From contig NZ_FMXK01000006.1 of the NCBI RefSeq assembly GCF_900103635.1, forward strand, positions 1-64,000: a stretch of 64,000 nt of DNA, written 5' to 3'. Of the stretch, positions 34,049-42,190 are shown in pieces. Every line of letters begins with the position of its first letter. Position 1 is the first letter of the stretch. Below the pieces are notes generated by a model. That model was not told the DNA's origin. It did not search any database and saw only the letters and a list, made by a program, of their open reading frames with translations. A program made the position numbers and the translations under genes. This stretch comes from Butyrivibrio sp. INlla18. Lineage in GTDB: Bacteria > Bacillota > Clostridia > Lachnospirales > Lachnospiraceae.

Positions 34049-35074
34049 ATGAAATTACTTTCAGTTGCGATACCTTGTTACAATTCTGAAGCCTACATGA
34101 GCAAGTGTATTGATTCACTTTTAGTAGGTGGAGAAGAAGTCGAGATCATAATTGTAGATGATGGATCAAAGGATAGAACAGCAGAGATCGCTGATGAATA
34201 TGCCAAGAAATATCCTACCATCGTCAAAGCGGTTCATAAGCCAAATGGCGGACACGGAAGCGCAGTTAATGCCGGAATTGAGAATGCAACAGGACTTTTC
34301 TTTAAGGTTGTAGATTCTGATGACTGGGTAAAAGAGATAGCATACAGAAAGATTCTTTCTACACTTGCAGAACTTGCTGGTGGTGAGACACAGCTTGACC
34401 TTCTCATCAGCAACTTTGTATATAACAAAGTTGGAGAGAAGAGACATAAGGTAATGCGCTATAGCACAATGTTCCCTATTGAGGAGCTCTTTACATGGAA
34501 AGATGTTAAGAGAACACCTAAGGGACATTACCTGTTAATGCATTCTGTTATCTTTAGAACAAAGCTTTTGAAGGATTGTGGATTAAAGCTTCCTGAGCAC
34601 ACATTCTATGTGGATAACATCTACGTTTTCAATCCATTGCCATTTGTTAAGACAATGTATTACCTTGATGTTAATTTCTATTATTACTACATTGGACGTG
34701 AAGATCAGTCAGTTAACCAGAAGATCATGCTTTCAAGAATCGATCAGCAGCTCAGAGTCAACAAGCTTATGATCGACTATTATGTAGAAAATTATGGAAT
34801 GATCCGTTCTCAGAGAGAAAGACATAAGTACATGTTCAATTATCTCGAGATCATTACAGCTATTTCATCTGTACTTCTTATTACTGAGGATACAGAGGAG
34901 AATCTTGCCAAGAGAAAAGAGCTTCTTGACTATATCAAGGAAAAGAATTTCTGGCTCTATGTCAAGATCAGATACAGTATAGAAGGAACATATATCTATC
35001 TTCCAGGAAAGGGCGGAAGAAAGATTACTTTAGCGGGATATAAACTTCTTCAGAAAATATTTCACTTTAATTAA
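34049..35074 (+). CDS. Family 2 glycosyltransferase
   Basis: A 341-residue GT-A fold enzyme. SVAIPCYNSEAYMSKCIDSLL opens it, IIIVDDGSKDRTAEIA binds the nucleotide sugar, and the metal-binding acidic motif is VVDSDDW. No membrane segment is evident, so it acts at the inner face on a lipid or polysaccharide acceptor. It is followed by a PAP2 phosphatase and a diacylglycerol-kinase-like gene, suggesting cell-envelope lipid or polymer work. Confidence 0.9.
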   Translation: MKLLSVAIPCYNSEAYMSKCIDSLLVGGEEVEIIIVDDGSKDRTAEIADEYAKKYPTIVKAVHKPNGGHGSAVNAGIENATGLFFKVVDSDDWVKEIAYRKILSTLAELAGGETQLDLLISNFVYNKVGEKRHKVMRYSTMFPIEELFTWKDVKRTPKGHYLLMHSVIFRTKLLKDCGLKLPEHTFYVDNIYVFNPLPFVKTMYYLDVNFYYYYIGREDQSVNQKIMLSRIDQQLRVNKLMIDYYVENYGMIRSQRERHKYMFNYLEIITAISSVLLITEDTEENLAKRKELLDYIKEKNFWLYVKIRYSIEGTYIYLPGKGGRKITLAGYKLLQKIFHFN

Positions 35075-35145
35075 TATTTAAAATATGCTAGAGTAGTTCC
35101 AAGCGGAATTGGTTTGTTTTTTGTTACACGAGGGGCAATAATATT

Positions 35146-35856
35146 ATGAAAGAAAAAATCGAAAGATGGATAGGAAGGCCGCTTGACAGGGAATACTTCC
35201 ATGATTTGCTTATCCTTTTTAAGCCTATCATGATCTATGCACCTATCTACATGATCTGGTTCATCTGCATTGAGAGACATAGATTTGCTCATTATGCAGT
35301 GATCCATACAGCAGTAGATGACATTATCCCATTTGTTGAGGTCTTTGTTATCCCGTACTACATGTGGTTTTTGTACGTGTCGCTTACATTGGTGTTTATG
35401 ATGCTGATGTGTGACATAGAGGATTACTACAAGAATTTCATTTTTTTAGCAACTGGAATGACTATTTTCCTTGTTATTTCTACAGTCTTTCCTAATATGC
35501 ACCAGCTTAGACCAGCAGTATTTCCTAGGGACAATGTCTTTACTCATTTGGTAGGAATTATTTACGCCAGTGATACACCAGCCAATTTATGGCCAAGTAT
35601 TCACGTTTATAATTCCCTTGGGACAATGATAGCAATTCATCGTAGTAAGAGGTTTAACAAGCTGGGCAAAGCGATAAGTGATCTCATTGGAGTATCAATT
35701 ATCCTTTCAACTCTTTTCATCAAGCAGCATTCTATGTATGATGTGATCACAGCCTTCATAATGGCTACAGTGTTCTATCTTTTGATATATCACACATCCT
35801 TTATGGAAGCTTTCTGCAAGAAAAGAGAAGAAAAGCTTGCGTATTACAATCAATAA
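35146..35856 (+). CDS. PAP2-superfamily membrane phosphatase
   Basis: A 236-residue protein with about five or six membrane segments. The PAP2 motifs are present in a variant form: LRPAVF for motif 1, WPSIHVYNS for motif 2 and KQHSMYDV for motif 3. This pattern fits the PAP2_3 group, which dephosphorylates or transfers lipid phosphates. It lies after the glycosyltransferase and ends at a bidirectional terminator. Confidence 0.85.
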   Translation: MKEKIERWIGRPLDREYFHDLLILFKPIMIYAPIYMIWFICIERHRFAHYAVIHTAVDDIIPFVEVFVIPYYMWFLYVSLTLVFMMLMCDIEDYYKNFIFLATGMTIFLVISTVFPNMHQLRPAVFPRDNVFTHLVGIIYASDTPANLWPSIHVYNSLGTMIAIHRSKRFNKLGKAISDLIGVSIILSTLFIKQHSMYDVITAFIMATVFYLLIYHTSFMEAFCKKREEKLAYYNQ

Positions 35857-35870
35857 AATATGACATTTTA

Positions 35871-35900
35871 AAACCGGTATGAGATTACTCATACCGGTTT
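35871..35900. terminator. Bidirectional terminator
   Basis: AAACCGGTATGAG (35871-35883) and CTCATACCGGTTT (35888-35900) form a perfect 13-bp stem with loop ATTA between two convergent genes. A-rich and T-rich flanks allow it to act on both strands. Confidence 0.9.
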
Positions 35901-35911
35901 CTTAGTGTTTA

Positions 35912-36883
35912 TCAGCACATCATTGATAACTTCTGCTGAAGACATTCAACTGTAATATTGTCGGATTTAACAGATACTTCGCCGTCTGTGTGAACCCACA
36001 TAGGAATCATGGTCTTTATAGTTGCCTTTTTGACTACGTGATGACCGATGCCCTTGATCCAGTAGTAATTGCCAAAGAATGAAAATGGAAGAGCAAACAT
36101 CATTCTTGCCGGAGGCATATCACCTGCATAGCACAGATCAAATTTACCATCAGTAAGGTCAGCCTTTGGCGCGAAATTAAATCCGCCGCCTTCGTAGTGA
36201 TGTACCATGGCGGCAATGAAGATAAAGCGTTTTAAATGGACAGTTGTGCCGTCATCTAGTTCGATATCACATGGTATTTTATCAGCTTTAAGGAGTTGTC
36301 TGATAGCGATGAGCCCATAGGTGAGCTTGCCAAGACCAATCCTATTTAAAAAGTTCTTGGTGCCGGAGGATAGAGCTTCCTCGCATACGGCTGCATCAAA
36401 ACCTATTCCTGAACTAACATCAAAATATCTTGTGCTTGATACTTCATCGTCATGGAGCCTTGATAAAGGCTTGGTCATATTGTTGTAAGTGAGTTTTCCA
36501 AGATCTAAAGATCTTGTCTTTTCACCCTTCACTATTGAATCTAACAGATCATCCATATCCTTAGGATAAGACAGATCCCTTGCAAAATCGTTTGAAGATC
36601 CGATAGGAATGTAGCCAAGAAGTACATCATCGAAATTAGTAATTCCGTTAATGGCTTCATTGAGCGTTCCATCTCCTCCAAGGACTACTATCTTAAAAGG
36701 TGCTTTGACACCTTCGTCTGGGTTTTCCATAAGATTTCTGACTATCTTAGTGGCATCACCAGGTCCCTTTGTGAGGTAAGGCCTATAGTCCAATTTTTTT
36801 TCTAAGAATTTGTACTCGAGTTTATTCCAGATTTCTTTTCCTTTTCCTGAGCGGGCTGAAGGATTCACTATGCAGTAATACAT
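35912..36883 (-). CDS. Diacylglycerol/lipid kinase family protein
   Basis: A 323-residue DagK/YegS-type lipid kinase. It starts YYCIVNPSARSGKGKEIW, carries the ATP-binding VVLGGDGTLNEAINGI and GYIPIGSSNDFARDL, and ends with the second domain of the fold (HTDGEVSVKSDNITVECL). It should phosphorylate diacylglycerol or a related lipid. Together with the convergent PAP2 phosphatase it would move lipids between phosphorylated and free forms. Confidence 0.9.
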   Translation of the reverse strand: MYYCIVNPSARSGKGKEIWNKLEYKFLEKKLDYRPYLTKGPGDATKIVRNLMENPDEGVKAPFKIVVLGGDGTLNEAINGITNFDDVLLGYIPIGSSNDFARDLSYPKDMDDLLDSIVKGEKTRSLDLGKLTYNNMTKPLSRLHDDEVSSTRYFDVSSGIGFDAAVCEEALSSGTKNFLNRIGLGKLTYGLIAIRQLLKADKIPCDIELDDGTTVHLKRFIFIAAMVHHYEGGGFNFAPKADLTDGKFDLCYAGDMPPARMMFALPFSFFGNYYWIKGIGHHVVKKATIKTMIPMWVHTDGEVSVKSDNITVECLQQKLSMMC

Positions 36884-36916
36884 AAGACACTCCTGTTAAA
36901 AGAATTAATCGAAAAC

Positions 36917-36925
36917 ATTATAGCA
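36917..36925 (-). promoter_or_regulatory. Extended -10 upstream of the lipid kinase gene
   Basis: On the minus strand TGCTATAAT (complement of 36917-36925) is a consensus extended -10, about 35 nt before the kinase ATG. No good -35 was found. Confidence 0.5.
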
Positions 36926-37008
36926 TTTTTTGGGATAGTATGGTACGATATGCGAGATGTGACTTTAACACATTAAATTGTAGAATTGAATAGTGGGAGG
37001 AGTAAGAA

Positions 37009-38247
37009 ATGTATTCGCTTGAAGAAGTAAGAAGAGTAGACCCAGAGATCGCATCTTTGATTGAAGCAGAAGTATCAAGACAGAATGATCATATTGAACT
37101 TATTGCTTCAGAAAACTGGACCAGTAAGGCGGTTATGTCAGCTATGGGCAGTCCGCTTACTAACAAATACGCAGAGGGACTTCCAGGTAAAAGATACTAT
37201 GGTGGTTGTTATGTAGTAGATGAAGTAGAAAAGCTTGCTATTGAGAGAGCAAAGAAGCTCTTTAACTGTGATTATGCAAATGTTCAGCCTCATTCAGGGG
37301 CACAGGCAAATCTTGCTGTTCAGTTTGCACTTCTTCAGCCTGGTGATACTATCATGGGCATGAACCTTAGCCAGGGCGGTCATTTGACTCACGGAAGCCC
37401 AGCTAATATCTCTGGAACATATTTTAACGTTGTACCTTATGGTGTAGATGAAAATGGTGTACTTGATTATGATGCAATGTACAAGCTTGCTGTAGAACAC
37501 AAACCAAAGCTCATAATTGCTGGTGCTTCAGCATACTGCAGAACAATAGATTTCAAGAAATTTAGAGAAGCTGCTGATGCTTGCGGTGCGATCCTTATGG
37601 TAGATATGGCGCACATCGCTGGACTTGTTGCTGCTGGTGTTCATCCAAGCCCATTCCCATATGCTGATGTGGTTACTACAACTACTCACAAGACACTTCG
37701 CGGACCTCGTGGTGGTCTTATTCTCTGGAATCAGGAAGCTCAGGATAAGTTCAAGATCAACAAGGCAGTATTCCCTGGAATACAGGGCGGACCATTAGAG
37801 CATGTTATTGCTGCCAAGGCAGTTTGCTTTAAGGAAGCTCTTTCTCCTGAATTTAAGACATATGCTCAGAACGTTGTTGATAATGCCAAGGCTCTTTGCG
37901 ATGGCCTTATGAAGAGAGATATCAAGATCGTATCTGGTGGAACAGACAATCACCTTATGCTTGTAGATCTTACAAATTATGGTCTTACAGGAAAAGAGGT
38001 TGAGGCATGGCTTGATGATGCACATATCACTGCCAACAAGAATACTATTCCAAATGAGCAGCAGTCTCCATTTGTAACTAGTGGAATCCGTCTTGGTACT
38101 CCAGCAGTTACTACAAGAGGCATGAATACCGATGATATGGATAAGATTGCAGAAGCAATAGCAGTAGTCATCAAGAGCAAAGGTGAAAAGAATGATGAAG
38201 CTCGCGCTATCATCAAGACCCTCACTGATAAATATCCATTAGATTAA
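37009..38247 (+). CDS. glyA: Serine hydroxymethyltransferase
   Basis: A 412-residue PLP enzyme that converts serine and tetrahydrofolate to glycine and methylene-tetrahydrofolate. [30 protein letters not shown] and the PLP lysine in [14 protein letters not shown] are intact. GGGAGGAGTAAGAA precedes the ATG. It is monocistronic, ending at the terminator 38273-38336. Confidence 0.97.
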   Translation: MYSLEEVRRVDPEIASLIEAEVSRQNDHIELIASENWTSKAVMSAMGSPLTNKYAEGLPGKRYYGGCYVVDEVEKLAIERAKKLFNCDYANVQPHSGAQANLAVQFALLQPGDTIMGMNLSQGGHLTHGSPANISGTYFNVVPYGVDENGVLDYDAMYKLAVEHKPKLIIAGASAYCRTIDFKKFREAADACGAILMVDMAHIAGLVAAGVHPSPFPYADVVTTTTHKTLRGPRGGLILWNQEAQDKFKINKAVFPGIQGGPLEHVIAAKAVCFKEALSPEFKTYAQNVVDNAKALCDGLMKRDIKIVSGGTDNHLMLVDLTNYGLTGKEVEAWLDDAHITANKNTIPNEQQSPFVTSGIRLGTPAVTTRGMNTDDMDKIAEAIAVVIKSKGEKNDEARAIIKTLTDKYPLD

Positions 38248-38272
38248 TTACATTTTTAACTCCTATAATTAC

Positions 38273-38336
38273 GGACTGTAGTTAGAAGTTGTTTTGAATA
38301 GTTAAACAATTCTAATTACAGTCCCTTTTAATTTTT
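38273..38336 (+). terminator. Terminator of glyA
   Basis: A long stem, GGACTGTAGTTAGAA paired with TTCTAATTACAGTCC-type sequence (38273-38324, a few mismatches), is followed by CTTTTAATTTTT. The size is unusual but the form is that of an intrinsic terminator. Confidence 0.8.
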
Positions 38337-38519
38337 AACCAAAAACTAAAAAGTATAAAAATTTTATAATGTGAAAATCCTCTTATTTTCAGCATTTGGA
38401 AATAGGCATAAAAAGTCTGCAGAATTGTATAAAAAGCATATACAATTATAATAATACGCAGAATATTCTACAATTAGCATGCTATATTCAAAATAATCAA
38501 TCAAAAACAAGAAAATGTA

Positions 38520-38548
38520 TTGACAAATCATAGAGGCATATCTATAAT
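38520..38548 (+). promoter_or_regulatory. Perfect consensus promoter of a candidate ncRNA
   Basis: TTGACA (38520-38525), exactly 17 nt, TATAAT (38543-38548). Both boxes match the vegetative sigma consensus fully, the best promoter in the window. The start would be near 38555, and no gene with a ribosome binding site follows for 450 nt. Confidence 0.85.
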
Positions 38549-38554
38549 AAAACC

Positions 38555-38940
38555 AACAAAGAAAATTACATAAAATACTTCTCCAGTCGAAATATACAAT
38601 TGGGGACGGGGAGAAAGAAAGGCAGGTACACTCCAAAGGGATAGTTAATTAAAATATTCAAAGAAAGGATGGTACGGACCACCAGACTAAGTAATAGGTT
38701 CTATTTAATTAAAAGTTCTAAGTTCAAAAGAAGTAGTAATACAGCAATTTGAGTACATGATCAGTGGTGATTGCAATATGAATTCCTTGCAGCCACAGCA
38801 TATGAATGCAAAAGTAAATGGAAAAAATAGCTGAGAAATTCGGAGGAACAGTCCGTTGGACGAAATATTTAGTTTAGAAGATGAGTACTCGGTATAAGGG
38901 CAGAAGCAGGTAATATGATGAAGCTTCTGCCCTGATTTTT
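38555..38940 (+). ncRNA. Candidate structured non-coding RNA, about 385 nt
   Basis: The stretch between a perfect promoter and a strong terminator carries no convincing gene. It can form a 5' helix (TTCTCC with GGAGAA, extended by GTC/GAC, about 38580-38615), a long-range ACGGAC/GTCCGT pairing (near 38673 and 38850) and a hairpin GTCC-GTT-GGAC. I looked for RNase P, tmRNA, SRP and 6S hallmarks and saw none. Only tiny reading frames exist; the longest, 27 codons from ATG at about 38669, has an ill-placed ribosome binding site. Boundaries are from the promoter and terminator. The region 38340-38519 upstream is AT-rich with nothing recognised. Confidence 0.6.
38897..38940 (+). terminator. Terminator of the candidate ncRNA
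   Basis: AGGGCAGAAGC (38897-38907) and GCTTCTGCCCT (38923-38933) form a perfect 11-bp stem followed by GATTTTTTG. Confidence 0.92.
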
Positions 38941-39004
38941 TGTGCAGACAGTGCTAATATATGCTAAAATAGTGGTAGAAATTAAGTTTTGATATGGGGA
39001 TATT

Positions 39005-40288
39005 ATGAGTAGGATCGACGAACAGGATTTTGATGAAAAGAGATTGGCGCGTAGGCAAAGGAGAAAGCGCAGCCAGTTAATAGCATATATTTGTCTGGCA
39101 GTTTTTGTTCTTGTTATTTTTGGAGCAGGAGCTTTTGGCGTTATCAGTGTCAAAAAAGTATTTGATAGTCACAAGGTAGAAAAGCAGGCGGAAGAAGAGC
39201 AGAAAGCAGCTGAAGAAGCTAGTGCTCAGTCTGTTGTTATAGAAACTCCTGAAGCTGAGCAGGAACCTCAGGAGATGACACAAGAGGACCTTTTAGATGA
39301 GGTTGTTAACAGTTGTATAAGTGAGATGCCGATTGAAGATAAGGTGGCAGCTCTTTTTATAGTAACACCAGAACAGCTTACAGGTGTTGATACAGCCATC
39401 AAGGCTGGATCAGGTACACAGGATGCTCTTTCTACATATGCTGTTGGCGGAATCGTTTATTCCAAAAAGAATATCAAATCCGCAGAGCAGATTTCAGAGA
39501 TGCTTAGCACTACAGCATCAATGAGCAAGTATCCACTTTTTACTATCACTAATGAAAATGGTAATGGCGCTATAGCAAGTGCGATCGGTATTGAAGGCGT
39601 TTCTGATATCAATAGTTCTGATGCAGGTTTATGTGCAGGTTCTGCCATTGGCTCAGCTATGTTTGGCTATGGATTTAACTTTGATCTTGCACCTAATATG
39701 GATATAACTGAGAGCGGAGAATATGGTACAGATCTTGCGGCAGTTCAGGATATTACTTCTTCTTTGGTAAATGGCATTCAGGAATCTGGAGTAAGTGCCT
39801 GCGCAGTTGCATTTCCAGCTAGTGCAGATACATCCAAGCAGATGGCAGTTATAGACAAGAGCAAAGAGGAACTTGTTACCGGAGAATACACAGTATTTAA
39901 AAATGCTATTGATAACTCTAATATCAAAGCAATACAGATGTCTAACGCTTCATTCCCTCAAGTGTCTGGTGATAACACTCCTGCATCACTTTCAAAAATG
40001 ATCATTGGTGATGAGCTTAGAGGTGCACTTGGATTCGATGGTGTTGTAGTAACTGGGGCTATGAATGAAGGCGCTATCACGGAGTACTATACTCCTGAAC
40101 AGTCAGCAGTAGAAGCTATCAAGGCTGGTGCTGACATGATCTATTGTCCAGAAGATTTTACAGCTGCATATGAAGGCCTTTTATCAGCTGTTAATAGCGG
40201 AGAGATATCAGAAGACAGGATCAATGAGTCTTTGATCAGAATATACAGGATCAAGTATGCTGACAGAGTAGGTGAGATCGTAGGCTGA
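39005..40288 (+). CDS. Membrane-anchored GH3-fold protein, catalytically degenerate
   Basis: A 427-residue protein with a basic N-terminus, one membrane helix (about 24-48), an acidic linker (50-95) and a GH3/NagZ-type barrel. The NagZ landmarks are altered: the KHFPGHGDT loop is replaced by AVAFPASADT (267-276), the substrate-binding DQEGG region by NENGNG, and the nucleophile Asp of VVTDALNMGAI by Gly351 (VVTGAMNEGAI). It is unlikely to cleave beta-N-acetylglucosaminides and is better viewed as a binding or scaffold pseudoenzyme at the cell surface. The frame is intact, so it is not a pseudogene. Start ATG 39005 follows GGGGATATT. Confidence 0.82.
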   Translation: MSRIDEQDFDEKRLARRQRRKRSQLIAYICLAVFVLVIFGAGAFGVISVKKVFDSHKVEKQAEEEQKAAEEASAQSVVIETPEAEQEPQEMTQEDLLDEVVNSCISEMPIEDKVAALFIVTPEQLTGVDTAIKAGSGTQDALSTYAVGGIVYSKKNIKSAEQISEMLSTTASMSKYPLFTITNENGNGAIASAIGIEGVSDINSSDAGLCAGSAIGSAMFGYGFNFDLAPNMDITESGEYGTDLAAVQDITSSLVNGIQESGVSACAVAFPASADTSKQMAVIDKSKEELVTGEYTVFKNAIDNSNIKAIQMSNASFPQVSGDNTPASLSKMIIGDELRGALGFDGVVVTGAMNEGAITEYYTPEQSAVEAIKAGADMIYCPEDFTAAYEGLLSAVNSGEISEDRINESLIRIYRIKYADRVGEIVG

Positions 40289-40392
40289 CGTTTCCTTGAA
40301 ATTGTTTACATAAATCAAAAAAATATCTAGCCAGTTTACATATAAAGAGTTATACTAGGCTCGTAAAATATATAAATGTAAAGGGCATATTT

Positions 40393-41274
40393 ATGTCAGA
40401 GAAACAAACAAGGATCATCTCAACTCTTAAAAGAGACACCATTAGGCTGATAGTTGTATTGCTAGCAGCTTTTCTTATGGCTGTTAATATCCAGACCTTC
40501 ATTAATGGTGGTGGACTTATCCCTGGCGGAGCGCAGGGTCTTACAATTGTTATTCAGAGAGCAGTGGCCAAGTATTGCGGCATTCAGATTGCTTACACCC
40601 CTATCAATATCTTATTAAATGCGATACCTGTATATATTGGTTTCCGTTATATAGGCAAGAAGTTCACCTTGTTCTCAATGATCATGGTTATCTTCAATGG
40701 TTTCTTTGTTGACCTTATTCCAGTTATGACTGTAACTCATGATTCACTTCTTGTTGCGGTATTTGGTGGTATCCTGAACTCTATAGCTATCACTATGTGT
40801 CTTGAAGTTGATGCAACTAGTGGCGGTACAGATTTTATTTCCATTTTCCTTTCACAGAAAAAAGGAATGGATGCATTCCCTATAATTCTCGGTGGTAATG
40901 TAGTACTTCTTACAATTGCTGGATTTATGTTTGGTTGGGATAAAGCGCTTTATTCCATTATTTACCAGTATGTTTCTACGCAGGCACTGCACGTGCTCTA
41001 CAAGACATACCAGCAGCGTACATTATTCATAATCACGGATATGCCAGACGATGTGTGTGCCATGATATACTCTGAGTGCGGACATGGAGCAACACTTATC
41101 GATGGAGAGGGCTCTTTTGCCCACAAGAATAAAAAGATCGTTTACTCAATAGTAAGCGCTTCAGATATCAGAAAACTTATTCCAAAGATAAAGGCCATTG
41201 ATCCAAATGCCTTTATCAACTCTATCAGAACAGAAGAGGTCATGGGTAACTTCTACATGAAGCCTCGTGACTGA
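40393..41274 (+). CDS. YitT-family membrane protein
   Basis: A 293-residue protein with about five or six membrane segments (DUF161/YitT, with the repeat GGGLIPGGAQGLTIV and TSGGTDFI) and a C-terminal soluble DUF2179 domain (TLFIITDMPDDVCAMI, GEGSFAHKNKKIVYSIV, EVMGNFY). The role is unproven; transport or sensing of a small molecule has been suggested for the family. Its TGA touches the stop codon of the convergent next gene. Confidence 0.9.
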   Translation: MSEKQTRIISTLKRDTIRLIVVLLAAFLMAVNIQTFINGGGLIPGGAQGLTIVIQRAVAKYCGIQIAYTPINILLNAIPVYIGFRYIGKKFTLFSMIMVIFNGFFVDLIPVMTVTHDSLLVAVFGGILNSIAITMCLEVDATSGGTDFISIFLSQKKGMDAFPIILGGNVVLLTIAGFMFGWDKALYSIIYQYVSTQALHVLYKTYQQRTLFIITDMPDDVCAMIYSECGHGATLIDGEGSFAHKNKKIVYSIVSASDIRKLIPKIKAIDPNAFINSIRTEEVMGNFYMKPRD

Positions 41275-42072
41275 TCACTTGGTTATGGCACTGATCTTTG
41301 GAGAGATCTTGGTTTTCATATAGATGTCAGCATACTGTGAAGCAGTGAGCTCCTCTATATAATTTAATTCATAGTTTTTGTCTATACCTTGTTTTATGAG
41401 CATATCAGCAGCTTTGTTGTAGGCGATGGCAGCTTCTGCCTCAGAGTTATATTTGCCTATGACATAGTTGCTTTTTACGTGTATGACAGCTTTATATCTG
41501 ATAAAGCCCTTCTCTGCATACTGTCTTACACCATGGTATCTATTGAGGATGATTATATTCTCGTATCTAAGATCAGTTGGATCGTCATTAGCAAATCTAT
41601 AATCCCTTCCTAGAACTGCATAGCTCTTGATGCCGTAGCGTTGGAGAACTGAAAGCTGGCTTCCATAATCAGCTACGAAGAGATGAGAGCCTCTTTTCAT
41701 GATCTTGTGGGATGAATAGTAGAAGAGGTCATCAATATCAAATTTAAGGGCATGATCAGGAGCTAGATAATACAAAAAATACTTCTTTTCCAGATAGATA
41801 GGGTTAGAGATGTACATTCCCTTGTCTCTGTAATTGATCAAAGAGACATACTTATCGAAAGGAAGAGTCATTTTATCACTATATGAACTTATGTCATATT
41901 TTGGATTGTTAAGAACTTTGTTTGCGTCTTTGTAGGCCTTGCCTGCGTCCTTGTCATTGTCAAAAGAACCAAGGGCGATGTGCCTTCCGCAGTAGGTTAT
42001 AGAAGCTCTATAGGACGGAGTGCCATCTTTTAAGGATGTGTAATATACTCCAACAATTTTTTTATTATTCAA
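41275..42072 (-). CDS. AP2 / degenerate HNH / AP2 DNA-binding protein
   Basis: A 265-residue protein with two AP2-like DNA-binding domains: VGVYYTSLKDGTPSYRASIT through SFDNDKDAGKAYKDA (about 7-51), and HGVRQYAEKGFIRYKAVIHV through KYNSEAEAAIAYNKAA (about 179-226). The centre ends with RFANDDPTDLRYENIIILN, which parallels the xNPLDNRxENL part of HNH homing endonucleases, but the catalytic DH pair is missing. It is probably a domesticated homing-endonuclease relative acting as a DNA-binding protein. The start is uncertain: TTG at 42072 has GGGGGA at good spacing; TTG at 42084 adds four residues. Confidence 0.72.
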   Translation of the reverse strand: MNNKKIVGVYYTSLKDGTPSYRASITYCGRHIALGSFDNDKDAGKAYKDANKVLNNPKYDISSYSDKMTLPFDKYVSLINYRDKGMYISNPIYLEKKYFLYYLAPDHALKFDIDDLFYYSSHKIMKRGSHLFVADYGSQLSVLQRYGIKSYAVLGRDYRFANDDPTDLRYENIIILNRYHGVRQYAEKGFIRYKAVIHVKSNYVIGKYNSEAEAAIAYNKAADMLIKQGIDKNYELNYIEELTASQYADIYMKTKISPKISAITK

Positions 42073-42190
42073 TGGATCCCCCAAATCAAGAAAACTTTAA
42101 TGAGTCAAAGCGTTAAAATAAAAGTGGATATTTACTAGAGAATTATGGTATACTTATTATTATTTTACCAATAAATGAGGAGTAAAAGCA

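Noticed and set aside
38602-38611. A third copy of the GGGGACGGGG palindrome
   Set aside because: Only ten bases match and no opposite arm is present. It pairs instead within the candidate ncRNA, so it is treated as chance or a remnant.
38364-38636. A 90-codon open frame on the minus strand downstream of glyA
   Set aside because: It is made of Tyr/Phe/Cys-rich residues typical of AT-rich non-coding DNA, has no ribosome binding site and overlaps the consensus promoter of the opposite strand.
38555-38940. RNase P RNA, tmRNA, SRP or 6S RNA as identity of the candidate ncRNA
   Set aside because: The GAGGAAAGTCC core of RNase P, the tRNA-like end and tag frame of tmRNA and the SRP apical loop were not found; 6S RNA would be about half as long.
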